This document shows positions 36,662-47,976 of a stretch of 64,000 nucleotides of DNA, in pieces. The notes below the pieces were generated by a model, which ran no database searches, had not been told where the DNA came from, and worked only from the letters and a program-made list of their open reading frames with translations. Position numbers and translations under genes: made by a program. The stretch is from positions 960,686 through 1,024,685 of the forward strand of contig KN834753.1 in assembly GCA_000827265.1 (NCBI GenBank), written 5' to 3'. The stretch comes from Collybiopsis luxurians FD-317 M1. Taxonomy: Eukaryota > Basidiomycota > Agaricomycetes > Agaricales > Omphalotaceae. Each line of letters starts with the position of its first letter. Position 1 is the first letter of the stretch.

Positions 36662-38536
36662 ATGGGCTCCAGTGAACTCTCCGATGCGCTGAATCCCCAT
36701 TTTTCATACCCCAGAAATTCTCAGTCCTTCTCTTCCAATCACCCCGAGCAACTTCAGCCCCTAATCCATCCTTCCCAGCATCATGTTCCCCATCGCAGTG
36801 AGCTAGAATTGGCCGTATCAGAGTCTCATTCGATACCTGTGCCTCGGTCAGTGTATCCGTGGTATGAGCTTTTCTAGAGTAATAATCTGTCGCTTCTCAG
36901 ACCACGAACATCCTCGGAAGGTCAAAGTGCGATGCAAGAGCTTCTACGTGTTGTAAGAGAGACAAGTCAGGCTCAAGAAAACGAACGTAAACGTAGGAGG
37001 GTTTGGGAGCAGGAACAGGAAGAGAGATACGCTCAAAGACAAGCTGAGCTCGAAAGACAGATGATGGAAATGCGTCAAGAACTATCTTCTCTGAGATCAG
37101 CTTTCGCTGGCGGTCCCACCGCTGACCTGCACATTACATCCCATCATCTTCCTACTCTGAACCAGCAACAACATTACTCCCCTTTATCCCACGTTTCCGA
37201 AACCTTTGTTCAGGGATCTTCCTCACAGCCAATTCGGCAGTATGCCCCGGATACTTCTACTACCCATCTCGTGTCTATGTCGCCCCAGCATGGCTCTCCT
37301 ATTTCATCCCCTCCACCATCATCATCATCGGCTTCTCCTATGCTCAGTCCGTTGACCGTCTCTCCGATGGGCATGACCATACTGTCTCCGGAAACATCAA
37401 GGAAGAGTATGGAGTCGGAACGAAGCAGCGACTCTAGACCTTCCAGTCCTGCCCATGCGCGAAATCATTATCAGCGCAAGTGTCGCACTATCCAGGTCAG
37501 AGTTTCCTCTCACATTATTTTTTCATTCACGTATGCGGATATCGATTTGTAGGAAGCGATGCGCAAGCACATATTACACCTTATGCAGGTCGATGCTGAC
37601 CAAAATTTACCCGATAGTCAACCCGAGGGTGTGACCTACGACGTTTCCCATCCTATCCGATTCGTGTGGGACAAAACCGTGAAGCAATCAGTACACAATA
37701 TGCGCATGAAGACCTTCGTTTTAGATGATATCAAGCTGAACCGTCGACTGTACAAGGAGCTCCCGGAGAGAGATTTCAGCAAGAATATTTTGGAATCAGC
37801 ATTTGAACAGAACTTCACAACCTTGCGACAAATATTCAGAACTCAGCGAGATACGACGGAAGCAGAGCATATCAAGAGTAGAGGAGATCAGAGGGCGCAG
37901 AATGCCCGAAGAATGGCGCGAAGGAAAAAAGTCGGTTCAAATTCTCCCAGACCTTGTTTCTTGCTAAAACAAACCTAGAAACTCAACTCTCGTGCGGCTG
38001 CCCGTTTAAAGTATCCGATATTTGAGCATTCCACGTTCGACGGCGCTCTTCAAATCGATTGTATGTCTTCAGAAGAATCTGACGAGGAAGCTGATGCATC
38101 CCAACCTAAATTCTTGTACACTCGAGGTTATCTTTGGAGAAGTAATCGGCTGCTGCGCTTCTTTCATACTTTAGACCAGGAGGATTCAACAGTTCCGAGA
38201 CGTGGCTCTACCAAAATGGATCGCGCAATAGGAACACCTAAGGAAGGCATTAGTCTTCCTCCGAAAGGAGTCTCCGGCTGGATGATCAGTCGCCGATGGA
38301 TTCGAGCGACTCAGATCAAGCAGCCAGACTTGGCGGAAGCGCTGAAGAGACTGGTGGCTGATTCTACGGAATTGCCTCTAGAAGCATTGTATCAGTTAGG
38401 CGGTGAAAGTGAGGAGGATGAGGATGAACTAGAGCGGGAACAAAAGCGTGCCCTGCGTCAGGGAGGAGAGCTGCACATGGCTATGTCTCAACAGTACTCA
38501 AGTAGCTCACTGCAGAACGCGTTTAGCTTGGCTTGA
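36662..38536 (+). CDS. Uncharacterised basidiomycete protein with coiled coil and conserved C-terminal region
   Basis: The N-terminus (MGSSELSDALNPHFSYPRNS) is polar. After a first intron, whose donor is ambiguous, comes a strongly charged coiled coil (ENERKRRRVWEQEQEERYAQ, RQAELERQMMEMRQELSSLR) and a Ser/Pro-rich linker. An intron ending in GATTTGTAG leads to EAMRKHILHLMQVDADQNLP, HPIRFVWDKTVKQSVHN, LNRRLYKELPERDFSKN and a basic helix (RRMARRKK). A further exon gives LNSRAAARLKYPIFEHS, SSEESDEEADAS, LYTRGYLWRSNRLLRFFHTL and GVSGWMISRRWIRATQIKQ, ending at 38536. The ordered pieces look like parts of one conserved family seen in mushroom genomes, but I know no function. Basic and acidic patches suggest a nuclear protein. 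Confidence 0.7.
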
Positions 38537-38645
38537 CGTAAAGTATGTACTCCATAGTAAATACTGGGCGCCTATCATCATGATCAAGCGCCTTGTGAGC
38601 TCTTGCAGCCGTGTCAGCAGCGATTCTCCTTTAGCTTTAGACTTC

Positions 38646-40972
38646 ATGTCCAACAACAGCGAAGCCAACGGTTAGAATAATCTATGAAGCTTTTTTTTCC
38701 ATGACTCAAATTATTTCAGGTGTCAATGATTCTATCATAAGCAATAACCCATCCTTTTGTACGCATGCTTTAATGGTCAGTTCTGGTGGAGCTTTCACTG
38801 AAATGTTCACATCGCAAGATAGCGCGCGGGAGAAAGAATTCGTGGAACTGCATGAGCAAGTCCAGGTATATTTCCATAGCCAGAAGCATTCTTATTATGG
38901 CTTATATCTCTGTAGACCAGTGTCAATCTATTGGATTCACTGGAATCGTTCCTTTCCACATTTCAAAAGGACTTGACAGCAGTATCAGGCCAGATATCAG
39001 AACTTCAAGACAGAAGTAAAGATATTGACAACAGGCTCAAAAGCCGTCGGGTTTGTTTCAATCACCTGCTGGTCGTATCCACCGAATTGACCCATGAAAT
39101 AGAAAATCGAAAAGCCTCTGTCAAGTCTTATTTCCGATATCGTCGTTCCACCTACTCTCGCTACGCTTATATTGGATAAGCCTGTCGACGAATCATGGAT
39201 TCCAGCCGTGGAAGACCTTGAGAGGCACTTGGAAGTGATTAAAGCGCGTTCGCGGGTCAAAGCGGCCAGAGACTTGGGAGAGGTTCTCGAGGGTCTGCGG
39301 ATAGTGGTATGTCACATATAATGTACGGCTTTATCTCTGCTGACCGTGTTTCAAGGCAGCAGCCAAGCTTCGAGTGTTCTTCCTATCGCTGTTCCAGCCT
39401 ATCCGTAATTCTGTGACAACCAATATGCAAGTCATTCAGACCTCGGTTTTAATCAAGTATCGGTCTCTCTTTGCATTCCTACAAAGACAAGCAGCACCTG
39501 TGGCTCACGAGATACAGAGATCATACGTCGGTGCCGCGCGAGTCTATTATGAGACTGGCTTTAGGCGATATACGAGAAGCTTGGGCTACATCAAGGTGAT
39601 TGGTTATTCGAATTCCGCCCCACGTCTGTATTTTATTTCTTTCACAGACTCGTACAACCGAAAAGTTTGATACGATCGTAACACAAGGCGCCATCTCGGA
39701 CGACATACCGATCGACCTTGAAAGATTGTCGAATGCCCATTTTGACGGGCCTAGCATTACGCTAGCTTATATGGCTGACGATAAAACGCATGTGAGTAAA
39801 ATGGCGCCCCGTTGTTAATTATATCACTGAAGATATTTCAAAGAAAGCGCACTCAGAAGCACTTTTTCGATCCCTAATGCTTGTCTTCATGGACAATGCT
39901 ACCGCAGAATACACCTTCGTGAAAACGTTCTTTACCGTAGAGGCTACTCTGCCTTCACTAGATTCTCAAAAATCCTTACTCTCACCAACATCCCTTCTCA
40001 GCCCAGTAGATCGACAATCCCACGCTGGCTCGGATTATGGTGGCAGAAGTAGAGCTGTGAGCACGTCTATAGAAGGTGCTTTGGACTCGGCGGCTACCGC
40101 TGTGCGCGAGGAACAAGCCAATGTGGATGCAATCTGGAAACAAGTGTTCGACCCCGTACTAGAATATGTTCAGGTATGCTGCTCATTAGATAGGTTTTCA
40201 GGGTCTTGGATTGACCTCTCCCAGACATTCGTCAAAACTGTCATCACTCCGCCTCCACCAGTGGTTTCCCTACTTACGATGATTCGCCTTTTAGAACATG
40301 TTGTGACGGAAACTGAGAATCGCGCATGTCCGCCGGGCGTAACGTTCATGTTCGGTCTCCGGTTACAACTTTGGCCGGTATTTCAAAAAATCATGAACGA
40401 AAACATCGAGGCACTCAAGAAACTGGCTGAAGGTTCGACCGGCGGTTATTTTAGTAGAGCAACTGTCATTACAGAATCCACTGTCAAAAGTGTAAGACCC
40501 ACACTCTGCGCGAGGCGAAATGAAACCTTACAGCATCTAGATATGTGCACGTTACATCAAATTATTTACTGCTCTTGTGATTCTCACAGAGAAAGAAGAT
40601 GAGACCATGATATTCTCAAAGTAAGCAGCCTTCCTGTTTGGCTGTTGAGTTCTAATTGATCTTGTCTTGAAGTCTGTTGCGTATGAGGCAAGAGGTAGAA
40701 AAACTCATCCAACGCTACACGGGTCAAACGAACGATCCTGTCACGAGAGCTATTTCGCAATCTACTTTCTACGAGATACTTTTGCACGGCTTGAATGTAA
40801 GTTTGATTTACTTTTTCGGTTTATACATGAACGTATAACTTTCTCGAAACAGAAGGGCGTTCAGTCTGTCGCGCATCCGAAATCTCAGCATGAACTCGCA
40901 TATTGGGCGAAACTGGAAGAAGAGGCGAGGAGAAAAATTATCTCCGTCCAACAAAGCAGAACGAGACGGTGA
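38646..40972 (+). CDS. VPS52: GARP/EARP complex subunit VPS52
   Basis: A tethering-complex subunit for endosome-to-Golgi transport. The first short exon MSNNSEANG joins through a phase-1 intron to VNDSIISNNPSFC. The Vps52/Sac2 signature follows across an intron: LLDSLESFLSTFQKDLTAVS, GQISELQDRSKDIDNRLKSR, then IVVPPTLATLILDKPVDESW and AVEDLERHLEVIKARSRVKA. Later exons carry KYRSLFAFLQRQAAPVAHEI, RRYTRSLGYIK, a Ser-rich loop (SQKSLLSPTSLLSPVDRQSH), PVVSLLTMIRLLEHVVTETE, RLQLWPVFQKIMNENIEALK and FSNLLRMRQEVEKLIQ. The stop is 40970-40972. An upstream in-frame Met (about 38580) is possible. At least ten exons are present. Converges on EFR3. Confidence 0.9.
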
Positions 40973-41166
40973 TATTAGCTATTCATAGGTTAGCTAGCGG
41001 TCCTTCTGAGATATGCATGCATTTATCGAAGTAAATACAACTCCTGATGTGTGATAATTATCCCTCCCCATAAGCAGTGATTAAAATGTCTGTGAACAAT
41101 AGCAGAAGGGTACTTTAGAGAATGTAATGCAATTCTATTTTGTAGTAGGGGATCTACGAGCAGAAT

Positions 41167-44100
41167 TCACCCGGGTAAGCGATCAGTTGCAAACTTTAGA
41201 AGTGTAGCACACCTTTGCTGTGATTGAAGTGTGGGAAATGACGCTTTGAGCAGACTGCCGTTCTGTTTGCCCAAACCTAACTTGTTCAAAACATCCCGCA
41301 CTTCACCCGTCCCATCAGCAACCGGACGTTTTTTGGTTCGGGACCTAGATCGCGTCTGAGTGAGTCTGTTCTCGCCTCCAAATATAGAAGATGCATGGTC
41401 AAGAGTGGATATCGAGGCCGCTTTAGCCAAATTGGGATTAGACATGCTACTCCTTCCCTCGAGAGCTTCCCGAAGGTCGGTGACACCAACACCGCGATTG
41501 GAACGAGCTAAACTTTGCAAAGATATGTTTTCAATGTGCATGAGACCTGGTGAAATCTTGAGTAAAGGTGAAACCCCGTCTCCGCGAAGAGTTGCGTCGT
41601 ATGTCGACGGTCGTTCCACGGCTATAAATTCATAAGTTTTTTAGAAAAACAAAACATGGCACAAAGAAAGAACAGCCTACAAGTTTTCAGCGCTAGCTCT
41701 GCAGTCCACTGATTTGACAACCAAGATAACAACTGCTCTTCGTTCATTCCAATAGCTTCTTGGACACTTGAGCTGAAAACTAGTGCGGAAAGGGCCGCCT
41801 CGGAGTCAATACCTGACCATTGGGACAGGGAAACTGTGGGGAAAGGGACTGGTTTCGGAGGCGGATGGTATATTCCTATCTCTGCGGCTTGGGATTCTGG
41901 AAGCGCAATTGAGGCTGGTAAAGATGCAAGGGCCTTGATTAGATAGCAATGTTAGCGAGCGGTTGTGAATAGTATAGATTGGTATTACCTTTTCGGCAGC
42001 GTTCTTTACCTCTGAGGATCCCCATTCCTTTCCAATTGTTAGCCAAACATTTGCGATTACATATCGGATCGTATACACCCGAGCCATGATGTCGGGAGAG
42101 TCGCATTCGGATTGTCGACACAATGAATCCAACGCCAAAAGCATCGGAACACCAATCATCAGCCCGCGAACGGGGAGCTGTTGGTGGATAGTTACAAGAA
42201 TCTTCTGTAGGAGAAGATAATCGGAATAGGTTGCCGAAGTCGAGGAAGATAGCTTCTCTGACTTATCAAGTCGAGAGAGAGCTGCGGCAATCTTCCTTGT
42301 CCGAGAATGGTGAGGACCACCGACCCGCCGTTCGTATTGCGATGAGCTGTCTCCCAAGTTGTGCGCCTCCGTAAGAGGAGTGGCGGGTTCCACGTGAACT
42401 TCAAGATCATTGCTCGTCGACAATCTTGGAGATGAATTAGAGGTACTAGGGACATTCAACGACGAGGTGGAGGCAAGAATAAAGAGGACCGCGTGGAGGG
42501 CATGAAGAAGTTTGCCACCCATATCGCTCGGGTGAAGCAAAGCACTCAACTGTGCAGGCTGCCCGTCGACGCGTCGGGAACGCGTAGCAACTTCAGGGTT
42601 GATACCATCCCCGCGCTTCGGCATCTCGTGAACAAGATAGAAAACCAGTGCATCCGTGTAGTCCGCTCGAACGCCATAGTCGGCTTCCAACAATACGTTG
42701 ACAGTATCCTGCCAGATTTCTGGCGGGACTCGGGTTCTCCGAGATTGGCGATCGTTATTTTCAGAATCGTCGTGTTTGGGCTCTGCAGATGCGGAGATCC
42801 AAGACTTTTCCGGTCTTTCATGCTCGCCATCACCCGCTGCATTCATCATCCCTGCGAGACTGATTATCAAACACCGCAGAGCTTGGGCGCGATTCCCTTC
42901 ATAGGCCGGATCAGTCCGAGATGATACTCCTTGCATTTCTACCAAGGACAGACGACTAATCAATTCAGCCTAAGACGATGTTGTTAAAGACGTTCAGAGA
43001 TACAGATGCAACCACATACTGTAAGATCGTGGATCTGGTCCGAATAATAGACGTGTCGCCCGAGCGACGATATACATTTGATGAGGGACGGAAGTATAGG
43101 ATCGTTGAGGTCGATGGATATTCGCCGCAATAACAGCGTCATGAGGTTTGTCAGAATGTCTGAAGTGGAGAGGTTGATAAGAGGGACTGGAGAGGTGAAA
43201 ACTGTAGCTATCATGGCTGTCAATGCCTGCTGCATTTCGGTGGTCTTGGGAGTGTCTTGGCTCTCGGAAAGACGTTCCACTAACCATGTCGGGACAGCGT
43301 AGCGGTATTGATATTGGGCCCACTCTGCACTTTTAAGAGTGAACCAGCAACAGTGATCGAGGCGATTCCATCCTTTCAACTGATCGAGACTATCAAAGGA
43401 TGAACGCATTATGTGGCCAAGCTGGGAGCCGTTTACATGAGCGAGGAAGGAAAAAATTGCATGAAGGGCAGCGCTTGAAACATCTGACATTGATGGACCA
43501 TTTTCGCCATCGACATGTATGTGGATAGAGGCAGCGCGCCTTTCTATAGCAGGCCTTGTTCTGAACTCGGCGAGATATGGAGACATTGGTGTGTCTTTGA
43601 CACTTTCCGCTCTACCGATAGAATTAGAGACAGCTACCAAGTGTACTTCAGCGGTCAACCTACTGTTTGTTCAGCGTGTCTAGATCGGTTTCCAACAAAG
43701 TATTGAGTATGGGTTTCATGATAATGGAGACTTGAGCGCGAAATTGCGAGGTGTCGTTATATAACGCCTCTGAGTTCAAAGCGCCCGTTATTGCAGCAAA
43801 TCCGACCAGACGAGACCTGTATTTTACGTTGGAAGATAATTCTGACTGCGAAAGGAGCATACGTACCTATTTCGTAATTCGTGGTCCTTCACGACAGAAG
43901 AGCTGAGCGAAGCCAGATGTCGGAGACATGAAATGTAATTCTCAGTGAAGATATTGTCGGCTCCTATGGGGTGACCGTTGGTATAGGTGGTCCATGTGTT
44001 GAACTGGATGACGTTCAGAAGATGTGCAATGGGTAGTTATAGACGAGACACACCACGCTGGCCGCTCTCGCGACTACCTCGAGATCATCCAACGCGTTGG

Positions 44101-44549
44101 AGAGTGTATTTTCTACAGATGCAATCAAGGAAGGAGACAATAGGGCAATATCGCGGCGACATTCCGTGGCCAGAGATCGAAATATAGCAAGGGTGATAAG
44201 GAGTGAGCTGTGGAAGTTACAGAAGTATTCTGTAGGGATAAAATTTGGGACATGAACTCACGCTCGTGTTTTGATATTCCCGGTCCGCGCTTTACGACTC
44301 TCTGCCTTTACACGTTTCTCCAGTTCATTGCCTAGCTTGGTCAGTTTTTCGGGATGATTAGAGCTGTGGTATCCTTGAAAATGAGCTTGGAAAGAGGATA
44401 AATGGAAGGAGAACACACGCATAATAGGTTAGCCTGCTCAATTCTTGAGAATTTGGAGAGTAGTCTGGACCGGAAGTGAGGAGAGCAGAAGAAGGAGGGT
44501 AGCAGGAATTGAGCAGTTGGACATGGTTGGGAGTGAAAAGAAAATTCAT
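41167..44549 (-). CDS. EFR3: EFR3-type plasma-membrane scaffold of PI 4-kinase
   Basis: Efr3 recruits Stt4 phosphatidylinositol 4-kinase to the plasma membrane. The start MNFLFTPNHVQLLNSCYPPS matches the Efr3 N-terminus (FTPNHVxLLxxCYP), followed by PNSQELSRLTYYA and the segment NELEKRVKAESRKAGTGNIK. The body is helical-repeat sequence without catalytic motifs: IAAITGALNSEALYND-type helices, GWNRLDHCCWFTLKSAEWAQ, LINLSTSDILTNLMTLLLRR, DPILPSLIKCISSLGRHVYY and QALRCLIISLAGMM. An inserted Ser-rich loop (STSNSSPRLSTSNDLEVHVE) precedes SDYLLLQKILVTIHQQLPVR and PMLLALDSLCRQSE. The C-terminal tail is Ser/Arg-rich (LTQTRSRSRTKKRPV) and ends at 41167. Many short introns. The assignment rests mainly on the N-terminal motif and the helical architecture. 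Confidence 0.82.
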
Positions 44550-44840
44550 TCAGGGAGCGTAAATTATTAGAGACAGCCGCTTTACATCGACTACGGATGA
44601 TAAGTTGCAGGTGTCACCGTCGCCTCCCCTTTTGGGCACCGTGGGATTTTCAAAATCATATAAGAAGTCCTCGTGACTGCCTTTTCTTCGTCCACTTCGT
44701 CCATCTTCTTCCTGGTGAGTTTTGTTTATTTTTTCCCTTCCATGATGAGCTTTTTTGCTGTGCACCAGACCAAGTGTATATTTTGTACACCTCGACGAAA
44801 ATCTCCCTGGCATTCCATTATACGCAGGAGTGCCCTGATA

Positions 44841-44873
44841 CCTTTTTCTTTTTTTTCTTTCTTTTTTTTTTCC
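44841..44873 (+). promoter_or_regulatory. Long T-rich tract upstream of EFR3
   Basis: An almost pure T run with a few C, about 33 bases, in the 400-base gap (44550-44950) between EFR3 and the aldose epimerase gene. Long dA:dT tracts exclude nucleosomes and are common in fungal promoters. The rest of the gap is CT-rich and has no gene. Confidence 0.45.
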
Positions 44874-44950
44874 CAACTCATGTATTAACGTGTTCATTGT
44901 TAGGATTCCTCCCGCTGTTTATAACTTTATTTGCATTATTCTGTACTCTC

Positions 44951-46616
44951 CTAGTTTTTCAACGCTGAGAACCTATATGACGATTTCCATATATAGGGCC
45001 GGTTTGGTCCATATATCTGGTTGACACCAAACTCGGGATTATTGATGCCATCTATATAAGATTCTTGCTCAATGACCAAACAGGAATGATCGGTGTAATT
45101 GGCCGCTGGGCCTCCCTGATCTGCCTTTCTTGGGATATTGGGTACTCCATTACAGGTGTAAATCTATCCCGGTTTTTGTGAGTGGTGATCGAACGAGCAA
45201 GACGGAATCTCTTCCCTACCTGGAGAGCTGGCTGGTTGGTGGTCACTTCTAGCCTGAAATACAGTCGTCACTTGGTCATATCAACGCCTGGATATATTAC
45301 TCACTTGATTCCCGAGTTCACGCTCCAGATTGAGAAAATAGGCTGCGTGGTATTGTTCTGCTTGTCGTAGATCCAGCAGTTGTCAAACCCTACGCATCCT
45401 AAATTTTTGAACATATAATCTCAGCATCCGGTCGACTGTTTCAACGGCCCACATACCTGTACCGCAGAATTGCCCTGATGCAGTATCATTGATGCTAGCC
45501 CCAATAGACTTGGCTTTGTTGAAATCCAATGGTGTTCCTTCAACCGGGGTGAGCTTCCCAGTGGGAATGAGAATTCCATCTGTCGCGACGAATTTGGACG
45601 CTTTGAACTGGGCAAAGTGACCAACAAGGTCTTGGCTCTCTTGATATGCTTCAAAATTCCAGTAGTGGTGTCCAGAAAGCATGATTGGTGTCTTTTGGTC
45701 AGCCAAAGCATGCATAGTAATATCCCAAGTTGATTCGTTCTTCAAAGTATAAGTGACCTGTGAAAGAGGTAAAACAAGCAAAATGCAACCTTGAACATTA
45801 CATTCTAACCGTAGTGAAAACATTTCCAGGAAAGCCTTGGAAGCCGTCAGGATCCAATAGGGAAAATGAAACAGAGTTTTTTTTTGTTTCGGTAATGTTC
45901 CAAACGCGAGTATTGAATCCATCAGAGCCTCCGTGCAAAGTATCAGCTCCTTTTCGTGAAATCGTCAGCAAGGCTCAAAATCAGTAAGTGTTACATCTAC
46001 CGTTATTCTCATTTTCCACGATGTGGAATTTTTTACCCGGTCCTGACGCGTCTTTGGAGATGGGAATTGTGAACGTGCCATTCCGGATTCGGTTCGCGTA
46101 TCTAAGAAACGGAGGTCAACTCTTCGCAGGCGCAGTTCCGCGCAAGAACGAATCCTTGCCTTCCAACAACAGGTCCAAAGTAATCACTTCCAGCCGCTTG
46201 AGTCGTGTATTCCGTCTTCAAAAAGCTCTCGCATGACTAAGGTAGAACCACCTTCATTTATTTCACCTCTTACCAAATTATCAAACCCTATAATAAGGTC
46301 TCTGAAGGTGCCGTGCTACATTTTGAATCAGAACGCAATTACGCGCCGTCGCGTTGGCGCAGGAGCAATACCTTATCCTTAACCCAGAAGTTGACGACCG
46401 CCGCACCAACATTAATAAATCTAGCATGCGCCGATCCATCAGGCGAGCTTATATTGACTGCTTGGACTGTCTAAGGAGTCCGTCAGAACCAATACGGGGT
46501 AAGAAGTTTCTATTACATGCCGCTCCAGCTGCGTTTCTCTTTTGCAAAGACGCGGAAGCGGTCAAAGCGAGGAAGGATAGGGGTAGAAGCAGTCGAGAGA
46601 GGCCTTTTAGCGTCAT
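44951..46616 (-). CDS. Secreted aldose 1-epimerase (galactose mutarotase family)
   Basis: Interconverts alpha and beta anomers of aldoses. The start ATG 46614-46616 gives a signal peptide (MTLKGLSRLLLPLSFLALTA, then SASLQKR, a possible Kex2-like cleavage site). A short first exon joins FQAVNISSPDGSAHARFI, then GAAVVNFWVKDKHGTFRDLI split by an intron, IIGFDNL, TTQAAGSDYFGPVVGRYANR, GADTLHGGSDGFNTRVWNIT, TYTLKNESTWDITMHALADQ and LSGHHYWNF (catalytic His). Later come GFDNCWIYDKQNNTTQP and CLVIEQESYIDGINNPEF with the catalytic Glu, then QIYGPNRPYIWKSSYRFSAL before the stop at 44951. Several N-x-S/T sites fit secretion. Most cellular GalM proteins lack a signal peptide; this is the extracellular fungal subgroup. 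Confidence 0.88.
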
Positions 46617-46939
46617 TCGTTATTGGGACGATTGAGGTCAATAGCAGTAGCGTAGCCGCTGTTTGGCCTATTTATGAGGATGGAGGATTGCCGACATTCC
46701 GCATGTACATGCACATAAGCGCATGAAGTGACACCGATAATCCTCCGCATGACCTGGATCTACCCCTTGATTGTATATCGTTATTTCATCTTCTGACGGG
46801 GTAGGGAGTTGAAGGGGGCCGGTCTTGTATAAAGCTTACTCTGGTACATTCAAGATGCAAATAATAATTAGGAAACTAGTGAACATCGTGACTGCGTCAT
46901 GTGCGATACTTAAATACTGATGGGGCCCGCCCCACCTGC
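46617..46939. other. Intergenic, epimerase promoter and BRCT gene 3' end
   Basis: About 320 bases with no open frame that looks coding. It must contain the promoter of the reverse-strand epimerase gene and the trailer of the BRCT gene. Confidence 0.4.
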
Positions 46940-47787
46940 CTATTTCTGGATCTGCATCATCCTGGCAATATCCATCGTGCTCTTGTTCTGTAAGGTTGCA
47001 TAATCTCGTTCAGGTCGTCGCTTTCCTGATTCGATGCTGTCAAAGACCCATTCAGGCTTTACAACGTGAACAGGGACGCGAGATTTCTTAGTGAGGAGTT
47101 TGTGCGTTTTGGAACCATTCAGTGGCTGCGATGTTACGATGTGGGTTGCGCCGGAAGCAGAGTATCTTATTGTTGCGTTAGCTAAATGTTGAATCATCTC
47201 AGAATAGGGACTGACAGTATTTGGCCTCCCGCTTGAGAGACAATACGTTTCATTTCAATGTCAGTGGTGTCTTCCAAGAATCCATCAATATAGACTTTGA
47301 CATTGGAAAAAATCTGGGTAGTTGCAGACTCCTTTTGTACTGCAAGTTTATGACTTCGCTCCTCGTGGTAAGCTCGGTGATTTTTGCGACTCTCCGAAAC
47401 CTGATGGCCAGAAGCCATAGACACTAGATGTTCTTAAAAGTCGTGTGGGTATTAAATTCTATAGACAGGCGTGCTACGGACCTGTACGTTCATAAAGATC
47501 GGAATGAGTGATAGGATTTGCTTCCTCTTTGAGCGAGTTTAATAGTAACTTTGTGACTGTCGACGATGAAGGCGGAGTATCACTCTCGGGAAGAAGATCG
47601 AGTAGTCTGAAGCTTTGAGGATTCGAACTAGAATGATAAGTGATTGTACTAACCTGCTCTTCTTCGGTCCTCGATCATGCTTCTGCGTGGTATATGGTTT
47701 AAACCTGGTTGAATCAGAAGCCTTCTTGGAATCGTCTGTAGTATTGTGCCGAGCTGACGATTTTGTGACTGGAAAGTATCTTTCCAT
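46940..47787 (-). CDS. Stand-alone Rev1-type BRCT domain protein
   Basis: Start MERYFPVTKSSARHNTTDDS. The N-terminal half is basic and disordered (KPYTTQKHDRGPKKSR, LLDLLPESDTPPSSSTV). The C-terminal half is one BRCT domain: IFSNVKVYIDGFLEDTTDIE, MKRIVSQAGGQIL joined by an intron to YSASGATHIVTSQPLNGSKT, then VPVHVVKPEWVFDSIESGKR. The YIDGF, GG, ATHIV and KPEWVFDSI signatures are those of the BRCT domain at the N-terminus of the translesion polymerase Rev1. Rev1, however, continues with about 800 residues of polymerase; here the stop follows about 30 residues after the domain, and the next gene is unrelated. Likely about 240 residues and nuclear. It could bind DNA ends or PCNA, or be a diverged truncated paralogue. 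Confidence 0.75.
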
Positions 47788-47976
47788 ATATATAACAATG
47801 AAATTTGTACAACGAAAGGAGATATAAACACAGAAAGGAAAAAATGAATGGAAGAGAGTGAGTTGGAAATAGGCGCTCGAGTCGCGTCAACAAGCATATG
47901 ACTCGCGTCAGCTGACTCAACTGGATCATATGTAAGCGCCTTACAAGCGCCTTAGTCCCAGCATGATCGCAAAAAG

